NCBI GenBank assembly: GCA_041391385.1
Contig: JAWKOD010000004.1
Coordinates: 1-64,000 of the forward strand
DNA length: 64,000 nt
Direction of reading: 5' to 3'
Source of the DNA: CANIGN01 sp041391385
Lineage (GTDB): Bacteria > Bdellovibrionota > UBA2428
This document shows, piece by piece, positions 9,701 to 16,946 of the stretch. The stretch's first letter is position 1. Each line of letters opens with the position of its first letter. A program made the translations under genes and the position numbers. Under the pieces are notes generated by a model, which saw nothing but the letters and a program-made list of their open reading frames with translations, ran no database searches and was not told where the DNA came from.

Positions 9701-11331
9701 TCGCTCATATATGGGAAGATGGGTCTAGGTATGAGTCCTCAGAACGAATAAGCTTAAGCATCAAGCAGATAGGAGCGACTCCGTTTAAAAATTCGGGCGG
9801 CGATTTTCAATATTTATATATTGGTGACGAGTTACGTGGAAAGAGAATTACTGTTGAAGGTGTTGACCCAAGATATCCCGATCTTGTGGCGACTTTTGAT
9901 TGTGACGTTGAGGACAGCTCCCGTTTGGCTCCAAAGGAAATGGCAGATCTCAAGCGGCCTTTAGAGAAGGCGACATATCCGTCTTCTCAAAAAGCAAATA
10001 TACCCGAATGTGCGAACGCACAAGAGTTGATGGGCGAAGGGGTGCCGGATGATCCCTTCTTGGTGTGTTCATTTGAAGATTTAAGAGAAATCATGCAGAA
10101 AGATAACTCTACACTTTATTCTAAGCTAATGGTTGAGCATGATGGATATAATATTTGGCAAGAAGGTGTGTTTGTACAATTGGGTGCGAATATAGATCTA
10201 AGTCATCTCACTCCTGATGATTTACCAATTAAGGCTTCGGGGAATACATTGGGGAATCAATCGAGCTTGATACATCTTGATGGAAATGATTACGAGATGT
10301 TTGGGTTAACACTGGCCGATAAGGAGAAGGATTTTTCATTTTTTGGAGACACGCGACTTAAGATACTTAAAAATTTAAGGTTTAAAAACTTTGCTATAGC
10401 TGCGAGAGCTATAAAGCCAATCAATGCAGTAGAAGTGAATCGTGTTGCAATTAAGGATTTAGTTATTCAATCAGAGACAGACGTAATATTGTTCAACGCC
10501 TCTGAGGCTATGGAGAGTTTACTTTTTAGCGATGTGAGTGTCGTTATGAACTCAGGTATGCTTAATTTGATATATGCAAATGAGATTAAGAAATCTTCTT
10601 TTTCTGGAATTAGAGCATCCTGTGCAGTGAAGTATAACTGTTCTGCTAATTTGTTTCGCGCTCAATCGACAATACAAGAAAATGGAGTTTGGGACTTAGA
10701 AGCTTCGTTTTTTTCATACATCGCAATTGTTTTCTCTGATAAGACCTTAGCTAATACTTTTGACCAAGTTAAAGTAAGAGCTAATCAATCTATCATTGTA
10801 AACACCTCCGCCGCCTCTCCTCATAATAGTCCAGTAGGAGTTGGATTTTTTACAGAAAGAGAAAAGCCTCAAGGTGACAAATATTACCCGAATGGAATTG
10901 GCGAGGGGATAGCGCCCAAAAAGCTATTGGCTAACATTGTTTATAAGAATTATATCAATGCAGATCTTGAGGGTGAAGCCAGTGTAGGCACAGTCTCTGG
11001 GGAATCCTATTCATCTTTTGTACAAGAAAACTATATTAAAGGTACATTTAAAAGTAATAGGTGTGCGGGAGCTGTCTTTGGTGAGTTGAATACGTTTACT
11101 CGAATGGTGAGTAACCGTATAGAGGCAACAGCTGTGACTCCCAATCCCGATGGAAGCGCGGGAACTCTTATTGGTTGCTTGAATACACACAATTTCGATT
11201 TACGGGAGCAGTATCTGAGTCCAGTTTCTGTTGGGAACATAGTCAGTGGACCAATGGTCGGTAAGGTACTTAGTACTGGAGCTAAGCTTGTTGATTTGCC
11301 ACAAGACGGATCTCCGTATTTGTTTGAGTAA
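6787..11331 (+). CDS. Large subtilisin-like (S8) lipoprotein with Ala-rich stalk and long C-terminal region
   Basis: This 1514-residue protein has a lipoprotein signal peptide with lipobox LASC. An extended Ala/Lys/Glu-rich region (about residues 60-140, many AAA and QAAAQKAA runs) looks like a helical stalk. The S8 protease domain (about 270-590) has catalytic D280 (VAVIDTGAD), H322 (THGHGT) and S535 (KGTSYSTA). The oxyanion-hole asparagine normally found in AAGNEG is replaced by histidine (AAGHEG, H441). About 900 further residues follow. They include predicted all-beta domains and, near the C-terminus, GLUG-like strands (GTVSGESYSSFV, CAGAVFGELN). It is probably a surface-anchored protease or adhesin. 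Activity is uncertain because of H441. Confidence 0.85.
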   Translation: MKNLSKLFVCSFIFLASCKSAKQSSSTKGEVNAASPFAGAKLQIIGNESSVGAAVPAATTTSSSTSTASQKKASAAAEAARAASNAAKAQLLAQQQADANTSAQTVESKAAADKAAAEAAAAQAAAQKAADALEAARKAEEEQSAVINARPGEERLLDFVLDDQCLIDRKKEKDSGVHTPEYFVDKHLTSGFYSKEIGEFKESALTLPIFKGVTTQELLGLADADNCIVGISEHKEGTSLASSTDYDGAENDYREHLQADAADSYFSKAKSTHVKVAVIDTGADYNNPDLEPALSKIEGLSVLEKGNYQEALSTRPQDTHGHGTQMASVIAALGKNGVKGLGAEAGIEVIPIRVENIEKGIKDKKPNERLGSIMLFNTIKRAVNSGADVINLSLSGFYNFNKDVPKDIIAQQKMLLCDPMIGYAIYRAIERGVFVVMAAGHEGQVKWNGEKAEYFPGSVEENLDNKYWDSELAVTPACWGKYFKGAVAVGALDQTNTQIASFSNWGAKSIEMLAPGEGIKSYTINNQIKVGKGTSYSTALVSAAAAMTIAVHKKNGWKYSPWLIEDVLLNGTPQVPELATGDRSIFKGRSLNLKVLADYLKSLEGKTAEERALEPTENPEEGLEVKISSANGVSDSLKRLEVYTKNIFASNRHRIQLQAVAHYSSGSYKVVTPSVQWSSSDTTKLKIVGGVAYPAEKATGLVSVTGVLNGITASTPIALFDGDVVTGTRDFEKIVGLEVTFDNYQPNKTFKNGDTLELLPEYFLKGSYYATSSYVSVYAVYNTGLKRMISREASQFKSDDGLRVDLGLDRFFFTPQRTLYGGSTHEIGFLYKGISTKVKVQVPKWELKPEPITWTISSSYASGKKNNFTKADVYVQSDYLSHFMFEESCELLNEKNQSTKVDRCAASNVYLKNLSPGNYRFRANVSHRGSGGDLKRVYTSHEFSVIDNKPVRAEFILPLKVCPLGSTYMRTIAHIWEDGSRYESSERISLSIKQIGATPFKNSGGDFQYLYIGDELRGKRITVEGVDPRYPDLVATFDCDVEDSSRLAPKEMADLKRPLEKATYPSSQKANIPECANAQELMGEGVPDDPFLVCSFEDLREIMQKDNSTLYSKLMVEHDGYNIWQEGVFVQLGANIDLSHLTPDDLPIKASGNTLGNQSSLIHLDGNDYEMFGLTLADKEKDFSFFGDTRLKILKNLRFKNFAIAARAIKPINAVEVNRVAIKDLVIQSETDVILFNASEAMESLLFSDVSVVMNSGMLNLIYANEIKKSSFSGIRASCAVKYNCSANLFRAQSTIQENGVWDLEASFFSYIAIVFSDKTLANTFDQVKVRANQSIIVNTSAASPHNSPVGVGFFTEREKPQGDKYYPNGIGEGIAPKKLLANIVYKNYINADLEGEASVGTVSGESYSSFVQENYIKGTFKSNRCAGAVFGELNTFTRMVSNRIEATAVTPNPDGSAGTLIGCLNTHNFDLREQYLSPVSVGNIVSGPMVGKVLSTGAKLVDLPQDGSPYLFE

Positions 11332-11384
11332 CTTTTCAGCTATTTTAGCTGCTCTGTTTTAGAGACTCAGCTATAATCTTTAAA

Positions 11385-12101
11385 ATGAAAGTTTACGATC
11401 AAAGCCTCATGCTTCTTTCTTGTTTGGCACTTCTTTCGTGCAGCGGAAAATCTCATGGAATAGGTGATTCTGATTCACCAAAAATTTTTACAACGGGGCA
11501 AGCTGAGAGGCGTGTTGAGCCCAATATGGCAAAAGTTACTTTTGCGATTTTAACCCGTGCTCAAAATGCAGAAAAAGCCCGTTCTGAGAATGCTTCAAAG
11601 GTTTCTGTGCTTATTAAAAAAGTTAAAGAAATGAAAATACCTGAGAGCGACTTAGAAAGCTTAGATTACCGCATTCGTGAAATTATTAATTATCAAAATG
11701 GCACTCAGCGCATTGAAGCCTACGAGGTGAATAACCGTATGCAAATTAAATTACTCGACGTTAAAAAAGGTAGGAGCACTGATTGATCAGCTCGTGCCTT
11801 TTGGCGCGAATAAAATTGAAGGGGTAGACTTCGACGTAGCCGAGAAAGAAAGAAGTTTATCGAGAGCTCTTGGAGGCCGCGACATCTCAAGCTCGAGAAA
11901 AAGCTTCTCGCATGGCAGAACGCAGCAGGTCTGGGACGTGTAACAGTATTAGAATTGCGAGAAGAACGTGATTACAGCGATGTCCCATCACAAAAGTATT
12001 CAATGATGGAGTCCATTCGTTCGGACGCCGCTTCAACACAGTTTGCTCCATCGGCTCTTCTTAAAGCCAGGGTTTCACTAACAGCTAAGGCCAGGGAGTA
12101 G
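11385..12101 (+). pseudogene. SIMPL/DUF541-domain lipoprotein, broken by several frameshifts
   Basis: The 5' part codes for a lipoprotein (lipobox LLSC) with the start of a SIMPL (DUF541) domain: FTTGQAERRVEPNMAKVTF, AEKARSENASKVSVLIKKV, YRIREIINY. This frame stops at 11786. The rest of the domain is readable only by changing frame. VGALIDQLVPFGANKIEGV begins near 11770, then EAATSQAREKASRMAE near 11870, then AAGLGRVTVLELREERDYSD from near 11925 to the stop at 12099-12101. At least three single-base shifts within about 160 bp point to real decay. The last ~100 bp recur at 15240. SIMPL proteins are periplasmic or envelope-associated, with poorly known roles. Confidence 0.85.
12001..12098 (+). 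repeat. Copy 1 of duplicated SIMPL 3' end
   Basis: This 98-bp segment at the 3' end of the SIMPL pseudogene matches 15240-15337 in direct orientation. Over the 96 bp from the double ATG I count 18 mismatches. The first 45 bp are nearly identical. In the remainder, differences are mostly at third codon positions. Twelve changed codons are synonymous and four are conservative (I/V, A/V, L/I, R/K). Confidence 0.85.
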
Positions 12102-12120
12102 TGTCTAGTCCTATTTAGCT

Positions 12121-13350
12121 CTAAGTTATTTGATGACGAAGGGCAATTGTGTTTGTTTTTTCAAGAAGAGATAAGCTAACTGCTTGCACTTTGCTTAGGG
12201 GGCTCGCTTCTTTTGAGCAAATTGCCATAACTGGCTCCCAGAATATAAGTGGACTTTTTTCTATGGGTATAATTTTAACTCCATTTAAGAGAGCTCTTTC
12301 GATGCAGTCATCTATCAGGTCATCGTCGTGTGCATTGAGTTGGTAGGGGTGGGAAGTGTGGTGCCCTGACTTCCAGTCGATTCTGCCCCACAGAAATTCG
12401 TCTCTATTTACAAAAAGTGTGTGAGCTTGGCATTTTCTAAGAGCTTCTATTGAGGCGGCTAGTCCCACTCGAAGAGTTCCATTCTTCTCTGCCTTTTTTA
12501 TCTTCGATATTGCCTTTAGCTTTTGGTTTTTATAAAAAGAGCGGGCAATAATTCTTGCACCAGCGTGTGCAAAATCGATCGAATTCTGGTTGCCAGCTAT
12601 GATGGCATTCTTGAGTTGTCCCCTTCTGAGTTGATGAGAGCTGTTTATGTATCTATAGCGTTCGGTATCTGTTAGTGCTCCAGCTAGGATTAACGGTACG
12701 GGTCTATTTCCTAAGAACTTACGAACACGCGTATTTATTGAGTCATAAAAATTTCTTTTGAGTGGCTCCCCAAAAAAGTCTTTAAATTTCGATCCCGCAA
12801 TGCTTATGAGTTTACCGAGAGAATGGTAAATGCGCATGCCATTTTCAGGAAGTATACTTAGCTTTTCGTAGCTCTTTTCATAATTAAGTGAAAAGCTTTC
12901 TATGTGTTTCATGCTTCGGTTGTCGCCATGAAATAGTTCTGACTTATCGCCATTAAGCGAGAGTACAAAGAAGTCTTCTTGAGGGAGTAAGTCCTCCAGT
13001 AGGGGTTTTATGTGAAAGGAGTCGGCAACAAATGAGTTGCCCGCTACTTCCTTGGGGGTGTGATAGTACCCTTCAAAGCTAGGAGACTTAAAAAGAATGA
13101 GTGTTCCTCTGTTCTGCTCGGTGAGTTGCGTTATTTTCTTACTTTTAATCGGATTCATAATTTTTTCTACAAAGCGAGCTTGATAATTCTTTTTGAGCAT
13201 AGTTTCCGCATTGATAAAGAGATTTTTTGTGCACGAAATTAGTTCTTCTTCGTCCCCTAGGCTTTGGCTAAGGGGAATGTATATCGACAAGCAAGGGGCT
13301 GTGTCTTCAAGTAGAAGGAATTGAAGTTCTTCAGTTTTAAGTTCTCTCAT
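12121..13350 (-). CDS. baeRF family (baeRF3-type) archaeo-eukaryotic release-factor-like protein
   Basis: This 409-residue protein matches the layout I know for bacterial aeRF1/Pelota-like (baeRF, family-3-type) proteins. Near the N-terminus is CLSIYIPLSQ. It is followed by FHIKPLLEDLLPQEDFFVLSL and LFHGD, then VPLILAGALTDTERYRYI, IIAGNQNSI, and a C-terminal domain with LFVNRDEFLWGRIDW, DDDLIDDCIERALLNGVKI and PVMAI. No GGQ peptide-release motif is present, so it is unlikely to hydrolyse peptidyl-tRNA. Relatives of this superfamily (Balon) bind the ribosomal A site during hibernation together with HPF/RaiA. It is divergent from a LysR regulator and 1.5 kb from an HPF-like gene. Family call is good; ribosome binding is inference. 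Confidence 0.75.
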   Translation of the reverse strand: MRELKTEELQFLLLEDTAPCLSIYIPLSQSLGDEEELISCTKNLFINAETMLKKNYQARFVEKIMNPIKSKKITQLTEQNRGTLILFKSPSFEGYYHTPKEVAGNSFVADSFHIKPLLEDLLPQEDFFVLSLNGDKSELFHGDNRSMKHIESFSLNYEKSYEKLSILPENGMRIYHSLGKLISIAGSKFKDFFGEPLKRNFYDSINTRVRKFLGNRPVPLILAGALTDTERYRYINSSHQLRRGQLKNAIIAGNQNSIDFAHAGARIIARSFYKNQKLKAISKIKKAEKNGTLRVGLAASIEALRKCQAHTLFVNRDEFLWGRIDWKSGHHTSHPYQLNAHDDDLIDDCIERALLNGVKIIPIEKSPLIFWEPVMAICSKEASPLSKVQAVSLSLLEKTNTIALRHQIT

Positions 13351-13427
13351 TTTAACTCCTTTCGGGGGTTCTGTTTTATAGTACGGACTATATTCAGATA
13401 AATATAATAGATAATATTCCTAGAGTT

Positions 13428-13444
13428 TATCGTTTAAAACGATA
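13428..13444. promoter_or_regulatory. Palindrome in the baeRF/LysR divergent promoter region
   Basis: A perfect inverted repeat with 8-bp arms around one central base (TATCGTTT-A-AAACGATA) lies in the AT-rich 117-bp gap between the two divergent genes. It is 24 bp before the LysR gene start. LysR regulators typically bind dyads in their own divergent promoter, so this is a plausible operator controlling both genes. Confidence 0.45.
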
Positions 13445-13467
13445 TATCGATTTGCTAGAGTTTTAGT

Positions 13468-14355
13468 GTGTCAAATTTGTGGATAAACTACCATCATCTC
13501 TTCTACTTTAAGACAATTGCTGAGGAAGGAAGTGTTTCTAAGGCTGCTGTTAAATTACGTTTAGGACAGCCAACGCTGAGTGCACAACTTAAGCAACTGG
13601 AGGAAACACTAGAAGTTAAGCTTTTTGATAGAAAGCACAAGAAACTAATTTTAACAGAACAGGGGGAGTTAGCGTTTGATTATGCGAAAAGCATTTTTAA
13701 AATGGGCTTTGAAATGTATGAGGCATTGCATGACCGCATAAAACCAAACAAATTGTCGTTGTGTATTGGAGCTATAGATAGTGTGCCCAAACAAATAGTG
13801 CTTCATATGGTCAAGCAAGCGCTTAAGTTTTCGCCCTGTCAAATTACCCTTCTTGAAGGCCGTGTGGAGGAACTTCTGCGCGAAGTTGCAGCACATAAAA
13901 TAGATATTTTAGTGACAAATTTTCTTCCATTAAACATGAGCGCACGTGGTATTCGCCGTCGTTCAATTGCTAGGAAGCCGGTTGCTTTTTTTGGAGCCCC
14001 TAAGTTTAAATCTCTTAGAAAGAATTTTCCATACTCTATTTCTTCTCAGCCTTTGGTATTGCCTACGTATGATAGCAAGTTAAGGTATGGGATTGACCAA
14101 TGGGCCATGCAGCATAAAATCGAGATAGATATTGCTGTTGAGACTCAGGATATAGCTGTTAAAAAACTTTTGGCTGTTGATGGAGTCGGGCTCATTGTTG
14201 CCTCTAGTTATTCTGTTCAAAGACAGGTATTGGGCGGTGAGCTTGTTGAGCTAGGTAGGCTTGAAGGAATTGAAGAAGAGCTTTTGATTCTTTCGGCAGA
14301 AAGAAAAGTTATAAACCCAGTAGCGGCTTATCTAATGCAAAAGTTTAAGATATAG
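13468..14355 (+). CDS. LysR-family transcriptional regulator, NhaR-like
   Basis: This 295-residue protein has a typical N-terminal winged helix-turn-helix (INYHHLFYFKTIAEEGSVSK, then TLSAQLKQLEETLEVKLFDR) and a C-terminal effector-binding domain (residues ~90-290). The opening NYHHLFYF and the RKHKKLILTEQGELAFDYA stretch resemble NhaR, the sodium/stress-responsive activator. The start is GTG at 13468, giving MSNLWINYHH. It is divergent from the baeRF gene and probably controls it, and perhaps the downstream membrane and HPF-like genes too. The inducer is unknown. Confidence 0.85.
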   Translation: MSNLWINYHHLFYFKTIAEEGSVSKAAVKLRLGQPTLSAQLKQLEETLEVKLFDRKHKKLILTEQGELAFDYAKSIFKMGFEMYEALHDRIKPNKLSLCIGAIDSVPKQIVLHMVKQALKFSPCQITLLEGRVEELLREVAAHKIDILVTNFLPLNMSARGIRRRSIARKPVAFFGAPKFKSLRKNFPYSISSQPLVLPTYDSKLRYGIDQWAMQHKIEIDIAVETQDIAVKKLLAVDGVGLIVASSYSVQRQVLGGELVELGRLEGIEEELLILSAERKVINPVAAYLMQKFKI

Positions 14356-14405
14356 CTAAAAGCGATATCTTTAAGTGGTATTATCTATTTTTTAAATAAG
14401 CAATT

Positions 14406-14840
14406 GTGCCGTATCGTAAGGATATGAAGCTTGATTTTGTGCTAAAAGTTTTTGACGATTTGAAGCAAAAGAAAAAATTAAAATTTGCCGTCTTAACTTT
14501 TGCTTCACTAACTCTTGTTATGATTGTAATTCTTGGTATCGCTACAGTATGGGGGTCGAGTTTTCTTTACAGGCAAGTGTCCACTGCAATAAACACTCCT
14601 CTAGTAAGTGATGTGAAAGAGACAATTTCTCGAGCGCCTGCAAATGGGAAGGCTATTGTTCATGAACGTCTTCAGCAGCCCTTAATAAGCATGGAGTGTA
14701 AGGACTCATTAGTTTCACTTTTAAATTTGGGTGAATTATTTACTCATCCAATTGCAAAAAAGTGGGATGGGGTTGAGATGGCTTGTTTGAGTCCCCTTAA
14801 ACCGCATGAACAAAATTTAAATGTTGAAAGGAATATCTAG
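14406..14840 (+). CDS. Single-pass membrane protein, function unknown
   Basis: This is a 144-residue protein from GTG 14406; an ATG at 14424 is an alternative start. A basic cytoplasmic N-terminus (LKQKKKLKFA) precedes one strong transmembrane helix (about residues 26-52), and a ~90-residue tail with two cysteines follows. I recognise no domain. It lies between the LysR gene and the HPF-like gene. Its 3' end overlaps the annotated start of the latter by 20 bp, so the two are likely cotranslated. Confidence 0.6.
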   Translation: MPYRKDMKLDFVLKVFDDLKQKKKLKFAVLTFASLTLVMIVILGIATVWGSSFLYRQVSTAINTPLVSDVKETISRAPANGKAIVHERLQQPLISMECKDSLVSLLNLGELFTHPIAKKWDGVEMACLSPLKPHEQNLNVERNI

Positions 14841-15219
14841 TTTTATGTTACGAATTGTATTTAATAATTTAGAAAAGTCTGAGCTAACCAAAGTTATAGT
14901 TGAAGAGCGTTTAATGCCAATTATAGAGAAGTTTCCCGACTTAAGGGGGCATCGATTAACGGCTACTTTATCAATGCAAAACTCACCGCAACAGGCAGGA
15001 CCGGATCTTTTTAGTGTTCGAGTTCATATCCATGGGAAAAAGTATAAAAATGTGATTTTAGATAAATCAGCGCAAAGTTTATATGTCGCTTTAGCCGACA
15101 TTTGTAATCATTTGCTGGAAAAGCTCAATCGAGAAGGTGATAAGGATCGAGTGAAGTCTCGCAAAAAAACACGCAAGTTTTTAACTCTTAATCGATTTGC
15201 AGTTGTTGATGAGCCATAA
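14821..15219 (+). CDS. HPF/RaiA-like ribosome hibernation factor homologue
   Basis: This is a 132-residue protein. The in-frame ATG at 14845 may be the true start, because an AAAGGA lies 13 bp before it. The body has the HPF/S30AE order: an N-terminal strand (LRIVFNNLE), a helix (VEERLMPIIEKFP), strands LTATLSMQNS and FSVRVHIHG, then the helix LYVALADICNHLLEKLNRE and a basic tail (KDRVKSRKKTRK). HPF/RaiA proteins bind the 30S decoding centre and silence idle ribosomes. This one is more divergent than canonical HPF. Its proximity to a baeRF gene fits a hibernation role. Confidence is moderate. Confidence 0.65.
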   Translation: MLKGISSFMLRIVFNNLEKSELTKVIVEERLMPIIEKFPDLRGHRLTATLSMQNSPQQAGPDLFSVRVHIHGKKYKNVILDKSAQSLYVALADICNHLLEKLNREGDKDRVKSRKKTRKFLTLNRFAVVDEP

Positions 15220-15239
15220 GGTATGTTTTTAAATGGGTC

Positions 15240-15337
15240 CAATGATGGAGTCCGTTCGTTCGGACGCCGTTTCAACACAGTTTGCTCCGTCAGCGATTTT
15301 AAAGGCAAAAGTTTCTCTCACAGCGAAGGCAAGAGAA
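15240..15337 (+). repeat. Copy 2 of duplicated SIMPL 3' end
   Basis: Direct repeat of 12001-12098. Together the two copies bracket the baeRF-LysR-membrane-HPF segment (12.1-15.2 kb). Confidence 0.85.
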
Positions 15338-15394
15338 TTGCGCTCATCTTTGCAAAGCGAAATTAAGCATCTCTTTCTTTACTCCCTATATTGA
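15242..15394 (+). pseudogene. 3' remnant of a second SIMPL-domain gene
   Basis: This 50-codon frame starts MMESVRSDAVSTQFAPSAIL and ends at TGA 15392-15394. It corresponds only to the last ~32 residues of a SIMPL protein plus a short extra tail (LRSSLQSEIKHLFLYSLY). No upstream SIMPL sequence precedes it; similarity to the other copy starts at 15240. It is a remnant of a former paralogue, unlikely to be expressed as a functional protein. Confidence 0.75.
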
Positions 15395-15412
15395 AGACAC
15401 TAGGAAGGGCTT

Positions 15413-15946
15413 ATGAACAAGGTGCAATTGATTCTTTTCACTTTATTTTTAGTAACCACTTCAACTCGTGCTGCTTTTGCTGACGCAGACAAGCTGACTC
15501 GCTTTGAATGCGAGTATACGACAAACAAAAAAGTTACAGTTGAGGTAAATGGGCGAAGAAAAAGGGTCTATGAAAAAAGTAAATTTATTTTTTTCGTACA
15601 AAAATTGGAGGATGACTCTAAATCAAGTATATGGGCTGAGGACAGTAGCTATGAGGCGTTTTGGCCTAAAAAAGATGACTACATGGTAAGTATGCTTGCT
15701 GAGAACCTTTCTGAAAGTGTGGAAAAATCTGAGATTATTGCAGCTGGAGATGGCGATGGTTTTGCTTCGAATAAGCTTGAACTGTCGAGATACCCCGAAA
15801 CTTCTACTGACTGGGAAGGGTATTTAACTTATGAGTCTAACGATCCTGACGAGCAGGGTGTGTATGAGATGTGGAAGACTGATGTTCTGTGTACTACGTC
15901 AGAATCAGATACTGAAAAGGCGACAACAGAAGTTTCAGAATATTAA
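15413..15946 (+). CDS. Exported hypothetical protein
   Basis: This 177-residue protein has a signal peptide (cleavage near AAFA, residue ~23). The mature part is acidic, with likely beta strands (LTRFECEYTTNKKVTVEV, KSKFIFFVQKL) and two cysteines. The C-terminus is rich in Ser/Thr/Glu. No family is recognised. GAAGGGCTT immediately upstream of the ATG may be a weak ribosome-binding site. Confidence 0.6.
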   Translation: MNKVQLILFTLFLVTTSTRAAFADADKLTRFECEYTTNKKVTVEVNGRRKRVYEKSKFIFFVQKLEDDSKSSIWAEDSSYEAFWPKKDDYMVSMLAENLSESVEKSEIIAAGDGDGFASNKLELSRYPETSTDWEGYLTYESNDPDEQGVYEMWKTDVLCTTSESDTEKATTEVSEY

Positions 15947-15981
15947 GTGCATGACATTTTAGGTCCTGCTATTGAGGGGTT

Positions 15982-16788
15982 ATGGCTAAAAGTACAAAAA
16001 CAACTCTTATAACAGGGGCTTCAAGTGGAATTGGATTAGAGCTTGCACACATTTTTGCTCGTGAGGGCGATGACTTAGTTTTAGTGGCCCGATCAGAAAA
16101 CAAGCTGCTGACACTCAAAGAGGAACTTGAAAAAAAACACTCTATAAAAGTTTTTGTAATAAAATGCGATTTAAGCCTGCCGGAGGCTCCTTCTGAATTG
16201 ATTTCTCAAATTCGTGAAAAAAAACTTCACATTGATCATTTGGTTAACAATGCGGGCTTTGGTGTATTCGGAGATTTTGCAACCGAAACTGACTGGGTAA
16301 AAGAAAAAGAAATGATCCAAGTGAATATAGTGGCTCTCACAGAGCTCACGAAAGCTTTTCTACCCGACATGGTTAAACGGTCCTATGGAAGAGTTTTAAA
16401 TGTTGCTTCTACTGCAGCATTTCAGCCAGGACCTGGAATGGCTATTTATTTTGCAACAAAGGCTTATGTGCTGCACTTTTCTGAGGCTATAGCTGAGGAG
16501 TTAAGGGATACAGGTGTTTACGTAAGTGCATTGTGTCCTGGAGCGACTGTTTCAGGATTTCAAAATGCCGCGGCAATGGACGAATCAAAACTTTTTAAAG
16601 ATAAAAAACTTCCTTCATCGCAAGAAGTTGCAGAATACGGTTACGCCTCGTTGATGAACGGTAAAAGGGTTGCGGTTCATGGGTTAGCTAATTATCTGCT
16701 TGCTCAAACCGTGAGAATTTCTCCACGCAATCTAGTAACCAAGATCACGCGGAAGCTTCAAGAAAAAGCGAATGAGAGCTTTTGTTAA
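15982..16788 (+). CDS. Short-chain dehydrogenase/reductase (classical SDR, DltE-like)
   Basis: This 268-residue protein has all classical SDR motifs: the TGASSGIG dinucleotide-binding loop, the NNAG motif, the catalytic serine in LNVASTAAF, and the catalytic pair YFATK (Tyr/Lys). Dehydrogenases of this DltE/YqjQ-type group act on unknown lipid or sterol-like substrates. The ARSENKLLTLKEELEKK stretch after the first beta strand suggests NADPH preference. It stands alone on the strand and is not obviously in an operon. Confidence 0.88.
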   Translation: MAKSTKTTLITGASSGIGLELAHIFAREGDDLVLVARSENKLLTLKEELEKKHSIKVFVIKCDLSLPEAPSELISQIREKKLHIDHLVNNAGFGVFGDFATETDWVKEKEMIQVNIVALTELTKAFLPDMVKRSYGRVLNVASTAAFQPGPGMAIYFATKAYVLHFSEAIAEELRDTGVYVSALCPGATVSGFQNAAAMDESKLFKDKKLPSSQEVAEYGYASLMNGKRVAVHGLANYLLAQTVRISPRNLVTKITRKLQEKANESFC

Positions 16789-16946
16789 GTTAAGTTTTTA
16801 CTTTTTTCTGTCCTTTTGTTTCCTTGGGTATGATCCTTAACTTTAGTGTCTAACTTTTTGTCGTATATTAAGTTTAACATTCTAATTTTCAGTTTTAAGT
16901 GGGTTTAAAAAGTAACCTTTGAAATGCTACCAGCGAATTAACAGGT

